Source: Adiantum capillus-veneris
Lineage: Eukaryota > Streptophyta > Polypodiopsida > Polypodiales > Pteridaceae
Assembly (NCBI GenBank): GCA_014529385.2
Contig: CM043968.1
Location: forward strand, 4,948,001 to 5,008,000
Direction: 5' to 3'
DNA length: 60,000 nucleotides
In this document: in pieces, positions 34,692 through 46,131 of the stretch
How the letters are laid out: each line of letters starts with the position of its first letter
Numbering within the stretch: the first letter of the stretch is position 1
Made by a program: the position numbers and the translations under genes
The notes under the pieces: model-generated
The model's input: only the letters and a program-made list of their open reading frames with translations
Told to the model about the DNA's origin: nothing
The model's database searches: none

Positions 34692-35832
34692 CTTGGAGAA
34701 TAAGCATTGGTATTATAATAAAAAATCGACAAAGTGACGATCGAGGAAAGCCTCAATTGAGGATTAGGAATCGACAATTGACATCGACATCTATGAAATG
34801 GAGAATCGATGGAATCAGGAATCAATGGAATTGGAAAAGTTTGATCCGACGAATCCAAGGCATGTTATGCAAGCCCAACGGACCTCAAGAGATAGCAAAG
34901 GCAAACAATGGGAGGCAGCTCTGACACCTCTCGGGTGTTTTTGAAGGTGTAGAAACTAGATTTCTCTAAGCTTTACGGGTGCTCTCACCTTCGAATTGTT
35001 TTGAAATTTAAAAATGAACTCAAAATTCATAGTGGTATTGCAATAAACTTAGGTTTTTTCGAGTGTTTAAAGGAAAATTAGAATTTTTGAGACAATTCTC
35101 AAAATTTTGTAAGGGGAGTTATACTAAATTGAGTTGAGGCAAGGCAGAGTGGTTTCTCCTTAAAACTTAGAAAACTTACATAATAGAGATTCTTAGGGCA
35201 ACTTTACTATATTTGAAGGCTTACACTCAATTTCTCTCTACTTTGTAGGTTTGCTCACCTTCAAATTTAGAATTTAGACAAAAATTTCAAAATTTGGAAG
35301 GGGGATTACACTAAAGCTAGGATTTTTTTGAGCATTCAGCTATACTAAGCTTTTTTGCAAAATTTTTAGAGGCAAATTCACTATATTTGAAGGTTTTTGC
35401 ACTAAACTTCTTTGCACTTTGTAGGTTCTCTAAATTTTATTTGTGAACTTTGTAGTTTCTTTGAATTTTGGAAGTATTCTCATCTTCAATTTAAAATTTA
35501 AGGTTGAGTGCTCGACCTCTGTGGTTGGGGTCATGGGTTTGAGTGTAGCAAGGCGAACCTATGCACTCATAAGGACGTTTGCTTTGACTTGCATGGGATT
35601 TGTGTGATTGGAAGTAAAAAGTTGTTATTCTTTTTGCATCCATGTCTCTTTTGGAGCATGGAGTTGTTCACTTTGTGAAGTGAGTGTTGCTGAAAACATT
35701 TTTTTTTAAAAATAGGGATAAATTAAAAAATTAATGGGTGGGATTATACTAAAACTAGGTTTTTTCCTCCAATTGTTATGGGTGTCCTAACCTTCAAATT
35801 AAACCTTATGAGTATGTGGCCCATCCTATGTG

Positions 35833-35889
<57 letters not shown>

Positions 35890-36448
35890 TTTCCTTGGCG
35901 CCCAATCCACTCTCTTTCTTTCTTTATCTTGGTCTCCCACCCCTCCCACAAACCCCCCCCCCCCCCCCCGCATGTCCCGTCCAAGCCCTTTCCTTATGTC
36001 ACATGGCAGGGGTCTCTAAGGTGCATTAGATATAGTTGAGAAAATTTGTAGGTGGGATTACACTAAACCTAGGTTTCTCTCGAGCACTCTGATACACACT
36101 AATTTTTCTCTATTATTCAATAGTCAATTATCTATACTCATTATTATTTCAATAGTCCATTATCTACACTCCGATACACAATAATTTTTCTCTATTATTT
36201 AATAGTCCATTATAATGGAGCTTGAAAAATTAGAGGAAGGAGAGGGCCTCCAAGCATTGCCTTCTAATTGAATTGCATGGCCTATTGTATCAATGTCAAA
36301 ATTGTGATGTTGAGTCCCTACTGGGTCATCCTCCTTTTTGTAGACACATTAAAGTGCCTTCAAAAATTGCATGAAGTGGTTTAGATTCTACGCAACTCCA
36401 TTCTTTCCCAATGAGCTGCAATAGTCATGATCGTGCATTTGATAACAC

Positions 36449-36520
<72 letters not shown>

Positions 36521-36664
36521 CGGTAGACTACACAAATCCAACCTTTTCCAACAACGGACATATTGTATAGCCAAAATTGTGTGCTTGATAGCTTGCGTGT
36601 GTGTATACACATATTCACACACACTCTATGTGTGTGTGTGTGTGTGTGTGTGACCGTCACTGTA

Positions 36665-36727
<63 letters not shown>

Positions 36728-36989
36728 TCCCACTAGCAAGTAGACAGAGGAAGAGAAAGAGTGAGGTGGGTAGTTGGTGGTGATTACACATAGGTACGAT
36801 AGGCTAAGCGGTGGTGCCGCGATGTTCAACAACAGTAACTCGATTGTGAGGTGGTGGCGAAAAGCGGACAAGCATCGCTTGCTTCCATGGGAGCACTTGG
36901 TAGTAGCTAATAGGTGCTCAAGGTAATGAGTGTACATGGGTTTTCTTCTTAGAGTGATTCCAAGGACTACAATTCCATTCTCCTCACAC

Positions 36990-37048
<59 letters not shown>

Positions 37049-37639
37049 AACTGCCATGCTTTTCTTCGTTGCAGCAACGCGTGGGTCACATACTAGTTGA
37101 GTCTTATGTCAAGCTCACCATGGAAAGCAAAAACATTCAGATATCCATTGTTCCAAAGAGTCTCAATCCAGAATCAAACTTGGCTTTGATATTTGGCAAG
37201 AATGTTTTTCAAGTATGGGCGATCTACTAAAGGTGCACTGAAGTGGTTACGTATGCTTGTATGTTGATGATCCAATCCATAGGCAATTGCTACCAAACCA
37301 CTTTGCGATAAGAACATATTTATACCACCATTTTTAAAAACTTGAAGGTAGTAAATTGTTCTCCATATATTGCAAATTCAACAAAATAATATATTTTATG
37401 ATGACCTTTGACCTCCATAAATTTTATTGCTATCCATATTTCCTAATACTTAATCTCTTCAATATTAAGAGCTTTAAACACTGAATACAGTTTATACAAA
37501 TATCGGACTAACTAACAAAGCAAAACTCAGGCGTGCTGTTGTCTTTAGTTACTTGCATTCCATGAATAACTGCGAATTGAATTGGACGTTTAAGAGCTTG
37601 CCACAATTGAGCCTTTGGCCCTATGAGTAGGCCTAAACT
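34690..37639. other. Gene-free, AT-rich stretch with many microsatellites
   Basis: No protein-like ORF apart from translations of dinucleotide repeats. GA arrays: 35837-35886, 36473-36518, 36667-36722, 36991-37045. GT arrays: 36446-36472, 36629-36652. A C-run lies near 35957-35970. A recurring phrase (GGGATTACACTAAACCTAGG with a following T-rich stretch) appears near 35041, 35301, 35741 and 36053. Confidence 0.75.
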
Positions 37640-37825
37640 TTAAAGGCCAAAAAGTTCATAGAGTGTGGAATTAGAATTCAAAATCGCGCCCCCTCTGCTC
37701 TCATTCGCAAAGCCTGCTCTTCCACCGGGCGCACCGGGAGGAGGAGGAGCAGGAACTATCCAATAGGACGGCCAAACACTAGCTCCGTCTCTTCTCAGAG
37801 TAAAGAGCTCAAGAAAAGAAGAAAG

Positions 37826-38016
37826 ATGGCGGAAGCGGAAGCGGAGGATGGCGACCTGCAGATCATACGGGACGTGTTGTCGGTGCATCACGTTCCTGTA
37901 GTTGCCTCGCTGCACTGGGACAGGCTTCATTCCATTCTTCACTCCCTCTGTGACAAAATTGCAACCCAGGTGTACCCGACGTACACTCCGACCCCCCAAA
38001 CCCCAACCCCAACAAC

Positions 38017-38081
<65 letters not shown>

Positions 38082-39053
38082 TCGTTGCTTGCTCCCATGT
38101 ACCTTAGTATACACACAGAGGATCCATAAACACACGAGTGTTTTTCCATGCAGATCTCTCAATTATTTTCTCATTTCAGGCTTTGCGCCTTGAGAAAGCA
38201 GAGGAACAAGGCAAAAAATTTCTGGGTCTGAAGGAAGAGCTGGGCCAGTTATGGTATGAACATGTTTCCTCTTTGTCCCCTTTTCATTGCATCACCATGC
38301 GTGCATTTTTCTTATAGATGAGTGAACATGGCAGCCAGAATGCTGTGAAGGAGATGAAGGATGCCAAGGAGATTGAAATGGAGCAGCAGCAACGTTGGTC
38401 GCAAATGGTCGAAGAACGTTTACAATCTCTTCAACAGGGGTAACTGTTTGAACACGTCATCCTCTCCATACAAAATTTGTATGTTTTGTTTTTGGAGAGA
38501 CATAGTCTCCTCAGTCTAATGACTGGTTCTGCTATACTTACAGATTGAATGCGAACGCAAACAACATGAAGCGGCTTGATGACCTGGATGTTCCCTCTAC
38601 TCTTGGTCGCTTGGATGCTTTAGAAGAAGCAAACAAGAAGTTGGATCGTCTGGATGCTTTAGAAGAAGCAACTAAACACTTGGAAGCTATCCAGGCTTCT
38701 CACCCAATCTCACTCGACAGCTTGAACCAAAAGCTGGAAGAGCTAGTTGTTGATTTTGAAGAGCACAGTGAGAAGCTTCACACCCTAGAAGAGCAGGTTA
38801 TTATCAGATTTGGAGCAGGATAACTCAGACAAAAGAGAGGTTTTAATAGTTCTAAGGCGTGTTTTGATTCTTTGGGACTGTGCGCTTGCACTTTATTCTC
38901 CTAAAAAATACTCTGTGCAGAAGGTGAACCTTACAAATTTAACCTATTCATTCATATTTTATATCTCCACAGAATGAAAAGTTGAAGTTACAATTGGACC
39001 AGATGAGGAAGTCTAATGCCTCCGATTTGGAAGCACTTCAACAATATTGTAGA
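37826..39053 (+). CDS. Host gene fragment: five exons of a coiled-coil protein
   Basis: Exons 37826-37969, 38180-38253, 38323-38439, 38544-38796 and 38973-39053, all with GT-AG borders and matching phases; the ATG at 37826 follows an in-frame open start. They give about 223 residues. Residues 1-48 are globular (MAEAEAEDGDLQIIRDVLSV, LHWDRLHSILHSLCDKIATQ); the rest is strongly helical with an internal repeat (LGRLDALEEANKKLDRLDAL) and a long coiled coil. The third exon's acceptor is the less certain one. A GTAAGTG donor follows the last exon, but no further exon is visible downstream. The family is not recognised; a DUF4795/QRICH2-like axonemal protein is a weak guess. Confidence 0.65.
38018..38077 (+). 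repeat. (CA)n microsatellite in intron 1 of the coiled-coil gene
   Basis: About 30 CA units between the splice donor at 37970 and the acceptor ending 38179. Confidence 0.95.
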
Positions 39054-41252
39054 GTAAGTGTTTATGATTTGTTCCATCAAGTTTCACAGGTGATAAAATT
39101 GAGTTGGTTGTTGTTTGTGCTGCTGCAAATTTCCTGATTATATGGGAATTTGGTTGGCCGATTTAAACTTGTTGGCTTAGCTGATAAGCTGACTTGCACA
39201 TCATGGTCAATGTCTGCAATTGGTCTGATTGCATGAGGATGTGACTAAGGGGTTTGAAGCCCGTTGTAACCTTCAGCAAGCCTGGCATGATTACGTGAAT
39301 ATCTTGGAGGAGAGTAGGCAATTTTGCTGACGTAAAGCTCTTGAGAGCTATGCACAAGAAACTACCTTTGAAGCCTCGTGCTTGTAGATTTTTGCTTGTG
39401 GGAGAGAGCCTTTGGGTGAGCTCTTTGAAGTTCTTGAATTGGATTTGCTGCTAGGAAAATGCCCTTAGATGGACGAGCACTTGGTGCTACTATAGTGAGA
39501 ACAACCTCTAATGCCTTGGCCTTGGAGGTTCTTGAAATTTGAAGGTTTGCAGGAAGTAGCCGCGGGAATGTCCTCTTGCTTGTTGGAGCGTTGCAGATAC
39601 TAGGTCGCGGGATGGGCCCCTCGGTAAGGGGGTAATCTTAAGCCTCTTGGGCGATACTGGCCGCGGGAACTGGAGCTCGGCTGGCAGTTGTGGACAAGCA
39701 AGGCCGCGGGAGCACCTGCTTACAGATCCGACGCTGCCTTTTTTAGGGTTGATTGAAGGCCATTTGGCGTCTATAGGTGGCTCGAAAAGACTGAGTGTGC
39801 GTGGGAATCAAGTCCAACAGACTCGAACTCGAAAAAAGTTGTAATTTACCGCCTAACTCACGTCCCTGTCAGACTTGCCCGATAATGGTAGCTCACTTTG
39901 AACCCACGACCACACAAGTCAACATACTATAGATACTGTGCTAGACATTGAGCCCTCGTGGTTTTGCTTGTGAGAGTTTACCCGAAAAAGAATACTTATC
40001 CTTAGTTTGGCAGGGGTGCGCACACACATAAATGCCCACACACCTAAATATAGAAATAAAATTGAATGGGGTAGGAGTGTCGGAATAGGGCACTGGAGGA
40101 GTCTATGGAAAGCTCTCGTCGAGCATTTCCCACACACAAGCAATGATTTGCAATAATGAGCAAAGGAATGGATTAATTGAAGATGCAAAGTACTAGAAAA
40201 TCGATGCAAAATGTGTCCTAAATGCATACACAAAAGTGGATACTCTTCCTAATCAAGCCTATCTAGCCATGGAGGGTAGTGGCCTCTTGGGTGTGCCAAG
40301 GACATGGCCACACATAGCTAGATTAGGGCTTAATTTAGTGAGAGATGCAACTAGTTACGGAAAATGCCACTGGACCAGAACGATGGTTAAGAAATACTAA
40401 TCACTCTAATGGAGATGCTAATCACTAACACACAAATGCATAACAACAAACCTAGCTAGCACACCATGGCTCTGATACCACTGGATGGGAATGGGATCGT
40501 GCTAGCTAAGGTGGGTGATAGACAAACATTGTGTGCACGTGTGAGTGTGTGTAGGCTAGATTGTTACTCAATTTTCTCCAGAGGCTTTGACTACAGACAC
40601 CACAGATCCTATTGGGCAGGACACTTGCAGGTCTATTGGCACTTCTTTCACGACAAGGAGTTGTTTTTCACACTCAGTTCGGGACCTTCACGCAATATCT
40701 TCACCCTGTATCGGCGGAGTACAGCAGTTTGCTACATTGCTCGTGACGACACTTTACCATGGAGATCTCTCGGAGGTTGGGACACCCTAGACTGTTGCTA
40801 TACTCATGGAGTATTGTCCTTCAGTGGACATCGTAGTAGACATCTTTATCATTTGCCTCACATCTTCGGCGTCATACGGTTTGTTCAACATCAAGTGCTG
40901 AGAGGGGGTGTTGACTTACACCACTCTGCTGCTTCACAGGTCTAGGGCATACATGTACGGCTAGTGTGCCTCCGAGCTAGCCACCCTTTGCATATGCATT
41001 TAGACTGCATCATTGTCCGGCCGCCCACACTAGGCCGGCCACCCACTTTTGTCCGGGCGTCCACACATATATTTCCATATATCAGTTTCTTGTTGGGTTG
41101 TGGGGGATTTTTCCAAGCATTGCCCTACCTCCCCTTGGGCAACTATTTAAAGGGCCAGGGGGTACCCACTTCCATCATATTGATTGTACTGAGGGTCTTC
41201 TGCTCATGGTAGTCATGAGGGGCTGATCACCCCCTCTTCACCATATCTTGCG
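39054..41252. other. Intergenic or intron sequence with a retroelement relic
   Basis: No convincing exon or TE coding domain. Short open frames exist on both strands but have no recognisable features. 40469-40500 looks like the edge of a degraded LTR element. Confidence 0.55.
40469..40480 (-). promoter_or_regulatory. Orphan copia-type primer-binding site
   Basis: On the minus strand TGGTATCAGAGC followed by CATGG, the classic plant initiator tRNA-Met primer site. A possible LTR edge (TGGATGGGAATGGG on the plus strand) begins at 40482. No second LTR or coding region is visible, so this is a relic or a non-autonomous element. Confidence 0.5.
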
Positions 41253-41259
41253 TTTGTGG

Positions 41260-41936
41260 CATAGTTATCGGGGAACGCGTTCCCTAGGCTCTGGAACACC
41301 GGAACGCCGTTCCCTCACCCCCTGCCAGGCCGGAACGTCTCGGAACATTTTACCGTTCCGGGTGACCAATTTATACCGGAATGGCCAAATCTCAAAAATG
41401 GTGAGAAATGGGCAATCTTTTGCAAATTTGTAGTGAGCATTAGGTGTTTTTCAAAGTGTGCAAGGACTCAAAATGCACCCCCTCACACCCATTTCCTTCT
41501 CAAGCAAATCCACATGCCCTCAAGGTCTAAGGCTTAAGCCTTAAGCAAGGTCTAAGGCTTAAGCCTTACGCTCTCTCGACTCTTGAGTCTCAAGCTTTCT
41601 CCCTCGCTTGAGTCTCTCCCTCTCACTCTTAAGCTCTCTCCCTCTCTCTCTCTCTCAAGCTCTCTCCCTCTCCCTCCCTCTCGAGTCTCTCTCTCCCTCT
41701 CGCATCATCCATGGCCTAGGGGTCTTCAATCGAGTTTTCTGTGAGTGTTAAGAGTCAAAGGACTCTAATACTACTTGTATTCAAACTTCAAACATGTAGA
41801 GCTAAAAATTGCATTATTTGGGTGTTTTTTATGCCTCCCGTTCCGCCCTATTCCCATTCCGGACCCCTGGCCATTCCCCCGTTCCACAAGGGTCCCCGTC
41901 GCTGTTCCCGTTCCGCGTTTCGGGTAACTATGGAAC
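41260..41936. mobile_element. Candidate non-autonomous TIR element (677 bp)
   Basis: The left end CATAGTTATCGGGGAACGCG and the reverse complement of the right end (CCATAGTTACCCGAAACGCG) match at about 17 of 20 positions. Both sides are flanked by TTTGTGG (41253-41259 and 41937-41943). Subterminal GTTCCG/GGAACG motifs are frequent near both ends. It has no transposase. The right flank may include a few extra bases, so the border is uncertain. Confidence 0.42.
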
Positions 41937-41943
41937 TTTGTGG

Positions 41944-41947
<4 letters not shown>

Positions 41948-41984
<37 letters not shown>
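41948..41984 (+). repeat. (TC)n microsatellite
   Basis: A pure TC tract directly after the candidate TIR element. Confidence 0.95.
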
Positions 41985-41986
<2 letters not shown>

Positions 41987-42026
41987 GATAGTTTCCTACG
42001 AAGTTAAAACTCTCTTCTTCTTCTTC

Positions 42027-42029
<3 letters not shown>
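41985..42029 (-). repeat. Short dispersed repeat shared with 59074-59115
   Basis: AGGATAGTTTCCTACGAAGT with the following TAAAACTCTCTTCTTC matches the reverse complement of the sequence near 59080-59115. It lies between two TC arrays. Confidence 0.65.

Positions 42030-42074
<45 letters not shown>
42030..42074 (+). repeat. (TC)n microsatellite
   Basis: A TC tract that ends where the truncated LINE 3 begins. Confidence 0.95.
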
Positions 42075-42076
<2 letters not shown>

Positions 42077-43510
42077 GCTGCGCACATGTGCACACGTGCA
42101 CTAGCCCCATGTCTATGAGGAAAACAAGTGAACCCACTCGACATTGGAAATCACTGGAGGCCATTCAAGATGGCCAATCCATGTGCAGTCCCCATATCTG
42201 TCAGATATTCCCCATATCTAGTGTGCTCCTCATCCTACGAACACCTGGCCAATCCCATATCATTGACATCCAATTCTCTCCACATTTCCTGTAAGGTATC
42301 GTAGAAAGCTGTCTGAGATTGACCTGTCTTGGCATTAAAGTCTCCTTGAAGAATGACATCTCCATCCCTAGAGAACTCCCATATGTCCTCATGCAATATC
42401 ATGTAGGGTGATTGCCCCTTGGGGCTTGCGCGATACATAATGAGATGTGATGGAGCATATTTCAATGTAGAGTGGCCTCCTTATCTCCGCTCTCACTTTG
42501 GCCAACATATATCTGGCTTGCTCATCTCTCTGAACAATACAAATGAGGGGTTGAAGCTTCTCCTAGAATAGGACTGCCACACCTCCTGACTCACGTCCTC
42601 TATGCGTTGATCTCACATCCGCCTACAAGTAGTCTCCCAATGGTATCCCGTCACTCTAGGTAATGTGCCGGGAGGAGTGATGCGTCTCCGAGTAAAAAAT
42701 AATGTCTCTTTCCTTAAAGCTATCCTCAAATGTGCCTACATCTAGCCTCATTGATCCATTACAATTCCATGCTGCCATTTAAGGTTGGTCCTATAGGTCT
42801 CTCATCGTCATGCGGTGCGTTTTTTCAACACCACTACTCTCCCTCCCCTGTAGAAAGCAACTCTCTTGCCGCCTTGATCTCTCGCATCAGCTCTTGCACG
42901 TGTGCTTCTTGTGTTAGAGTGAGGTCATCACCCAAAAATATCCTAGTTTGCTTGAGTGTTGGTCTCTTCTTCCGGAATTTCTTCCTAGCTTCCAACGTAG
43001 GGAAATGTATAATGAGTGCTCTTTCCTTGGGACTTCCTTTCTCATTCCTTCCCTTCTTGCCAACTCTCCAAGCACCTCTGTGTGTGGGTTCAGAAACACC
43101 CATGCGCTTCAAGAGCTCTTGTACTTCTTCTTCGACTTTTCCATTATTTTTGAGACCTGCATATTGATGATAGTGGATGTCGGTGTGGCTTCATGCATCT
43201 TATCTTTTCCTTTCTTTGCGTCCTCCATCCACTTTTTAGCTTTATCAACCTTCTCTTGTTTGAATAGGTACTTTGCCATGAAGAGGTTGTTCGTGCCTTT
43301 TGCTCTTCCTCCTCCCGTAGAGTTTTTACCTGCTCCTTAATGCTTTCAAGCTCCTTTATCATTGAGGTTGATTTTTCTCCCTCTTTTGCAAGGGTATTTT
43401 TGCAAGCTGCTAGGCCTTCCTTAAGTGCGCTCGCTGCTGTTGTATTCCCTTCGCTGCGCCATTGGCCCCCTCCCGCCCCCCCTAGGGGCCCGCCCACTTT
43501 GCCCACCCGC
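42075..43510 (-). mobile_element. LINE 3: truncated relative of LINE 2 (ORF1 end and endonuclease)
   Basis: The ORF1 part at 43506-42834 matches LINE 2 ORF1 (EPTHRGAWRVGKKGRNEKGS, KKRPTLKQTRIFLGDDLTLT). The endonuclease part at 42465-42100 reads SPKGQSPYMILHEDIWEFSR and GDFNAKTGQSQTAFYDT, then FTCFPHRHGAS near 42110. The rest of ORF2 is missing: the element stops at the TC array at 42074. The N-terminal ORF1 side merges into GC-rich sequence after about 43440. Confidence 0.82.
42834..43506 (-). pseudogene. LINE 3 ORF1 fragment
   Basis: Two frames: 43506-43144 has coiled-coil sequence (MIKELESIKEQVKTLREEEE) like LINE 2 ORF1, and 43112-42834 has the RRM/C-terminal region starting MKRMGVSEPTHRGAWRVGKK. 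A frame change near 43130 separates them. Same family as 49769-50797. Confidence 0.78.
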
Positions 43511-43700
43511 TAGCCCTCGCTGCTCTGCTCGTCCGCGCGCTGCCCACCCCTGCTGTAGCAGCTCGCGCCATTGCCGCTGCTACAGCCCAGCCCGCCATTA
43601 CCTCCGTTGTCGACCCCCTGTTGCAGCCGCTCCCGCCATTGCCGCCCCCGCCTATGCTTTGGCACTTCAAGCCCTAGTTGCTACTCCTCTTTACCCCTTT
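43440..43700. other. GC-rich low-complexity stretch
   Basis: Rich in GCTGCTG, CCCGCC and GCGC runs, unlike its surroundings. Open frames here (Ala/Arg/Pro-rich) look like composition effects. It might be an unrelated fragment fused to the LINE 3 5' side. Confidence 0.4.
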
Positions 43701-44025
43701 AGAAAAAGCACTCAAGCTACTGTACCCGTGGCTCGAATACCATTCATTGCAAGGAATAGAAGAGAGGGTCGTTCAACACCAAAACAGCACCGGCTCCTGT
43801 CAAGCTTCTAATAGCTCAATAGTGGTTAAGCCGTAGGAAAGCCCCGTAGGACTCCACTATTAAGACCATAGCTCTCGACGGTGATGCTCCGTTAATTGCA
43901 CAAAGGCAGGTGCACTGCAAGGTTGAAAAATCCCTATTCTACTTACTCACATGCAATTAATAGTACCAACCATTTATAGCTAGCTTGAGGACCTCCCTTC
44001 TTGAGCAAGAAAAGAGAAACCTTGT

Positions 44026-44037
44026 GCTCTGATACGA
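44026..44037 (-). promoter_or_regulatory. Degraded primer-binding site relic
   Basis: On the minus strand TCGTATCAGAGC, one base off the copia site, next to a possible LTR edge TGTAACATTT at 44039. No partner LTR is seen. Confidence 0.35.
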
Positions 44038-45186
44038 ATGTAACATTTAATGGCCTAGTAACTTGTGTGTAGCGGAAAATAGCATGAACATAGTGAGCAT
44101 TTCATTATAATAGATTCCTAATGATAATAACAAGAGTGCTTGGTGGAGAAAGCAACAAAAAGCATAACACCTAGTTAGATAGCATGAATAATACTTCAAA
44201 AGAGAGAGAAATTAAGCAATTGACAACAGTTGAGGACCGGATTTACATGGAGCCGGTCCCCCCTCCAAAAGGCTTTGTATTATGGTTTCTCCCATCAAGA
44301 GAGACATTTTACAATACAATTTCTTGTGTTCCTTCAATACTAGCTAGTGCAATGAAGATGGAAACTTCATGCACTACGCAAAACACTTATCAAACACAAC
44401 ATCAATTCCCTCACGGTCTCAGACCCAAGACCTCACACACCTTCGAAGATGGTGAGAGCTAGCAGGGTATGAGAGTAGATTGAGAGGAAGAAGGAGTATT
44501 CTTACGAGAAAGATGTACGTCTCCTCACATAATCACTCATATTAGCATAGCTTAGCTTAGTAATTAGCATGGTAGAGGAGATGAGCATGCATTGAAGCTT
44601 GGCTCTTGGTTGGATTTGCATCACAAAGCCAAGAGTTGTTGGTGTAGGCCTCCCTTCTCACAAGCTTGTAGTAGGTGATAAGCTTTCCATTAACGCTTGA
44701 GAAGGAGAGAGTCTTCTTTTCTTCACACATGAGCTAGTGTGAGTGTGTAGGTGATAATGCCTTTGAAAAATCAGCCCCCTCTCTCTTGGTCGACCCCTCT
44801 TGCTATTTGCTCTTGCTAGCATCCTATTGGACCTCCCAAGGCTTAGCCAATGGTAATTAAGTAGCATAAGTGATAGCCTTCTGACACGTGTCTCCCTTTC
44901 CCCTTTTGTGAGAGCTTTAGGTAATTATTTAATTCAACTAAACTCTCATTGGACCCCTTTGCCTCTTGGCCAATAGGAATCCGGCAAGCCATTTGGCTGT
45001 TGAATGCTCATTGGTCCCCTTGGGAGACTGTCCAATAGTCTTCTAGAGAGCTTAATTCTTATTGGTTCTTTTATTAAGTGTTTTTAAATTAATTAAACTA
45101 GATTTACTCTAGCCTAATTCTCATTGGTCCACCTCCAAGGCCATCCTATAGGATTTGAGTACACCTTGTGGGCATCTCGGCTAGGG

Positions 45187-45276
45187 AGCTGACATGTGTC
45201 CCTCTTTCCCCTTGTGTACAAAGGGGAAAGAGGGAGCTGACATGTGTCCCTCTGTCCCCTTGTGTACAAAGGGAGC
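45187..45276 (+). repeat. 45-bp tandem duplication with a long hairpin
   Basis: GAGCTGACATGTGTCCCTCT with the following TTCCCCTTGTGTACAAAG occurs twice. At the joint (45199-45235) TCCCTCTTTCCCC pairs with GGGGAAAGAGGGA around TTGTGTACAAA, a near-perfect 13-17 bp stem. Confidence 0.8.
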
Positions 45277-45809
45277 TTGTGTGTGTGTGTGAGTTTCTCT
45301 CTCATCCCCTACTTGCAAGGCTCGCCCCCTCCTATGTAGGGATTGATAAAGACTTTTTGTGACACACACTAAGCATCCAATTTCCCTAGTGTTTGGCCTT
45401 TGGACACAACCTTTGAATTTTGGAACCTTAGCATTTTGGAAGTCTTAATGGGCTGAACCTTAGGGTCTTTTGAGCCCATTGTTGCACATGGCTCTTTTAC
45501 AGATGCCCCCCCCTTTGGATCCCTATTTTCCCTCTTTTGGATCCCTATTGTGGCCAGTCTGCTAGCTTAACCAATATTCTAGCTTTTTCTCCCCTGGCAC
45601 TTCCCCATATTAAATGATCAGTTTAACATGAGAAAATCATATAGGAGAATTAGATATTGATTATTATGACTGCACTGGTCATTGCCTACTGGTCCCTCCT
45701 GCGCACTAGTGTCCTGACAAAACGTGCTCATGCCAGTGAAACTTGCTCACGCTGAGTAATGGGCTGACTGCTCGGGTTGGAGAGAGATCTTAACTCGCGT
45801 TGGCGAAAC

Positions 45810-45973
<164 letters not shown>

Positions 45974-45992
45974 TTATATTAACGTCTTCAAA

Positions 45993-46007
45993 AGGCCAGA
46001 ATGACCT
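45993..46007 (-). promoter_or_regulatory. 3' UTR hairpin of LINE 2
   Basis: On the minus strand AGGTCA, loop TTC, TGGCCT: a 6-bp stem with one G-U pair, about 40 bases before the 3' end. Confidence 0.6.
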
Positions 46008-46131
46008 ATGAGACCAAACTGATACAAAAGTGGTGAATCTGTTACAATGTCTAGGTACCTTAGTACTGAAGTACTAAGTGTGAAATTTAAATGTGAAACT
46101 AAATACAAAGTATTAAATAAACTTCTTAGGA

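Noticed and set aside
37640-38077. Minus-strand ORF over the host gene exon 1
   Set aside because: Includes a Cys-Val run from the CA repeat and is antisense to well-spliced exons.
40466-40945. 159-residue ORF on the plus strand
   Set aside because: It begins inside a primer-binding-site relic, and I recognise no domain; it is probably a chance frame.
42030-42074. LINE 3 as another case of 3' end on a microsatellite
   Set aside because: LINE 3 is cut inside its endonuclease and the array is TC on the plus strand, so this is an internal break and not the natural 3' end.
43425-43811. Ala/Pro/Arg-rich ORF in GC-rich DNA
   Set aside because: Low complexity and overlapping LINE 3 ORF1 on the other strand; no domain.
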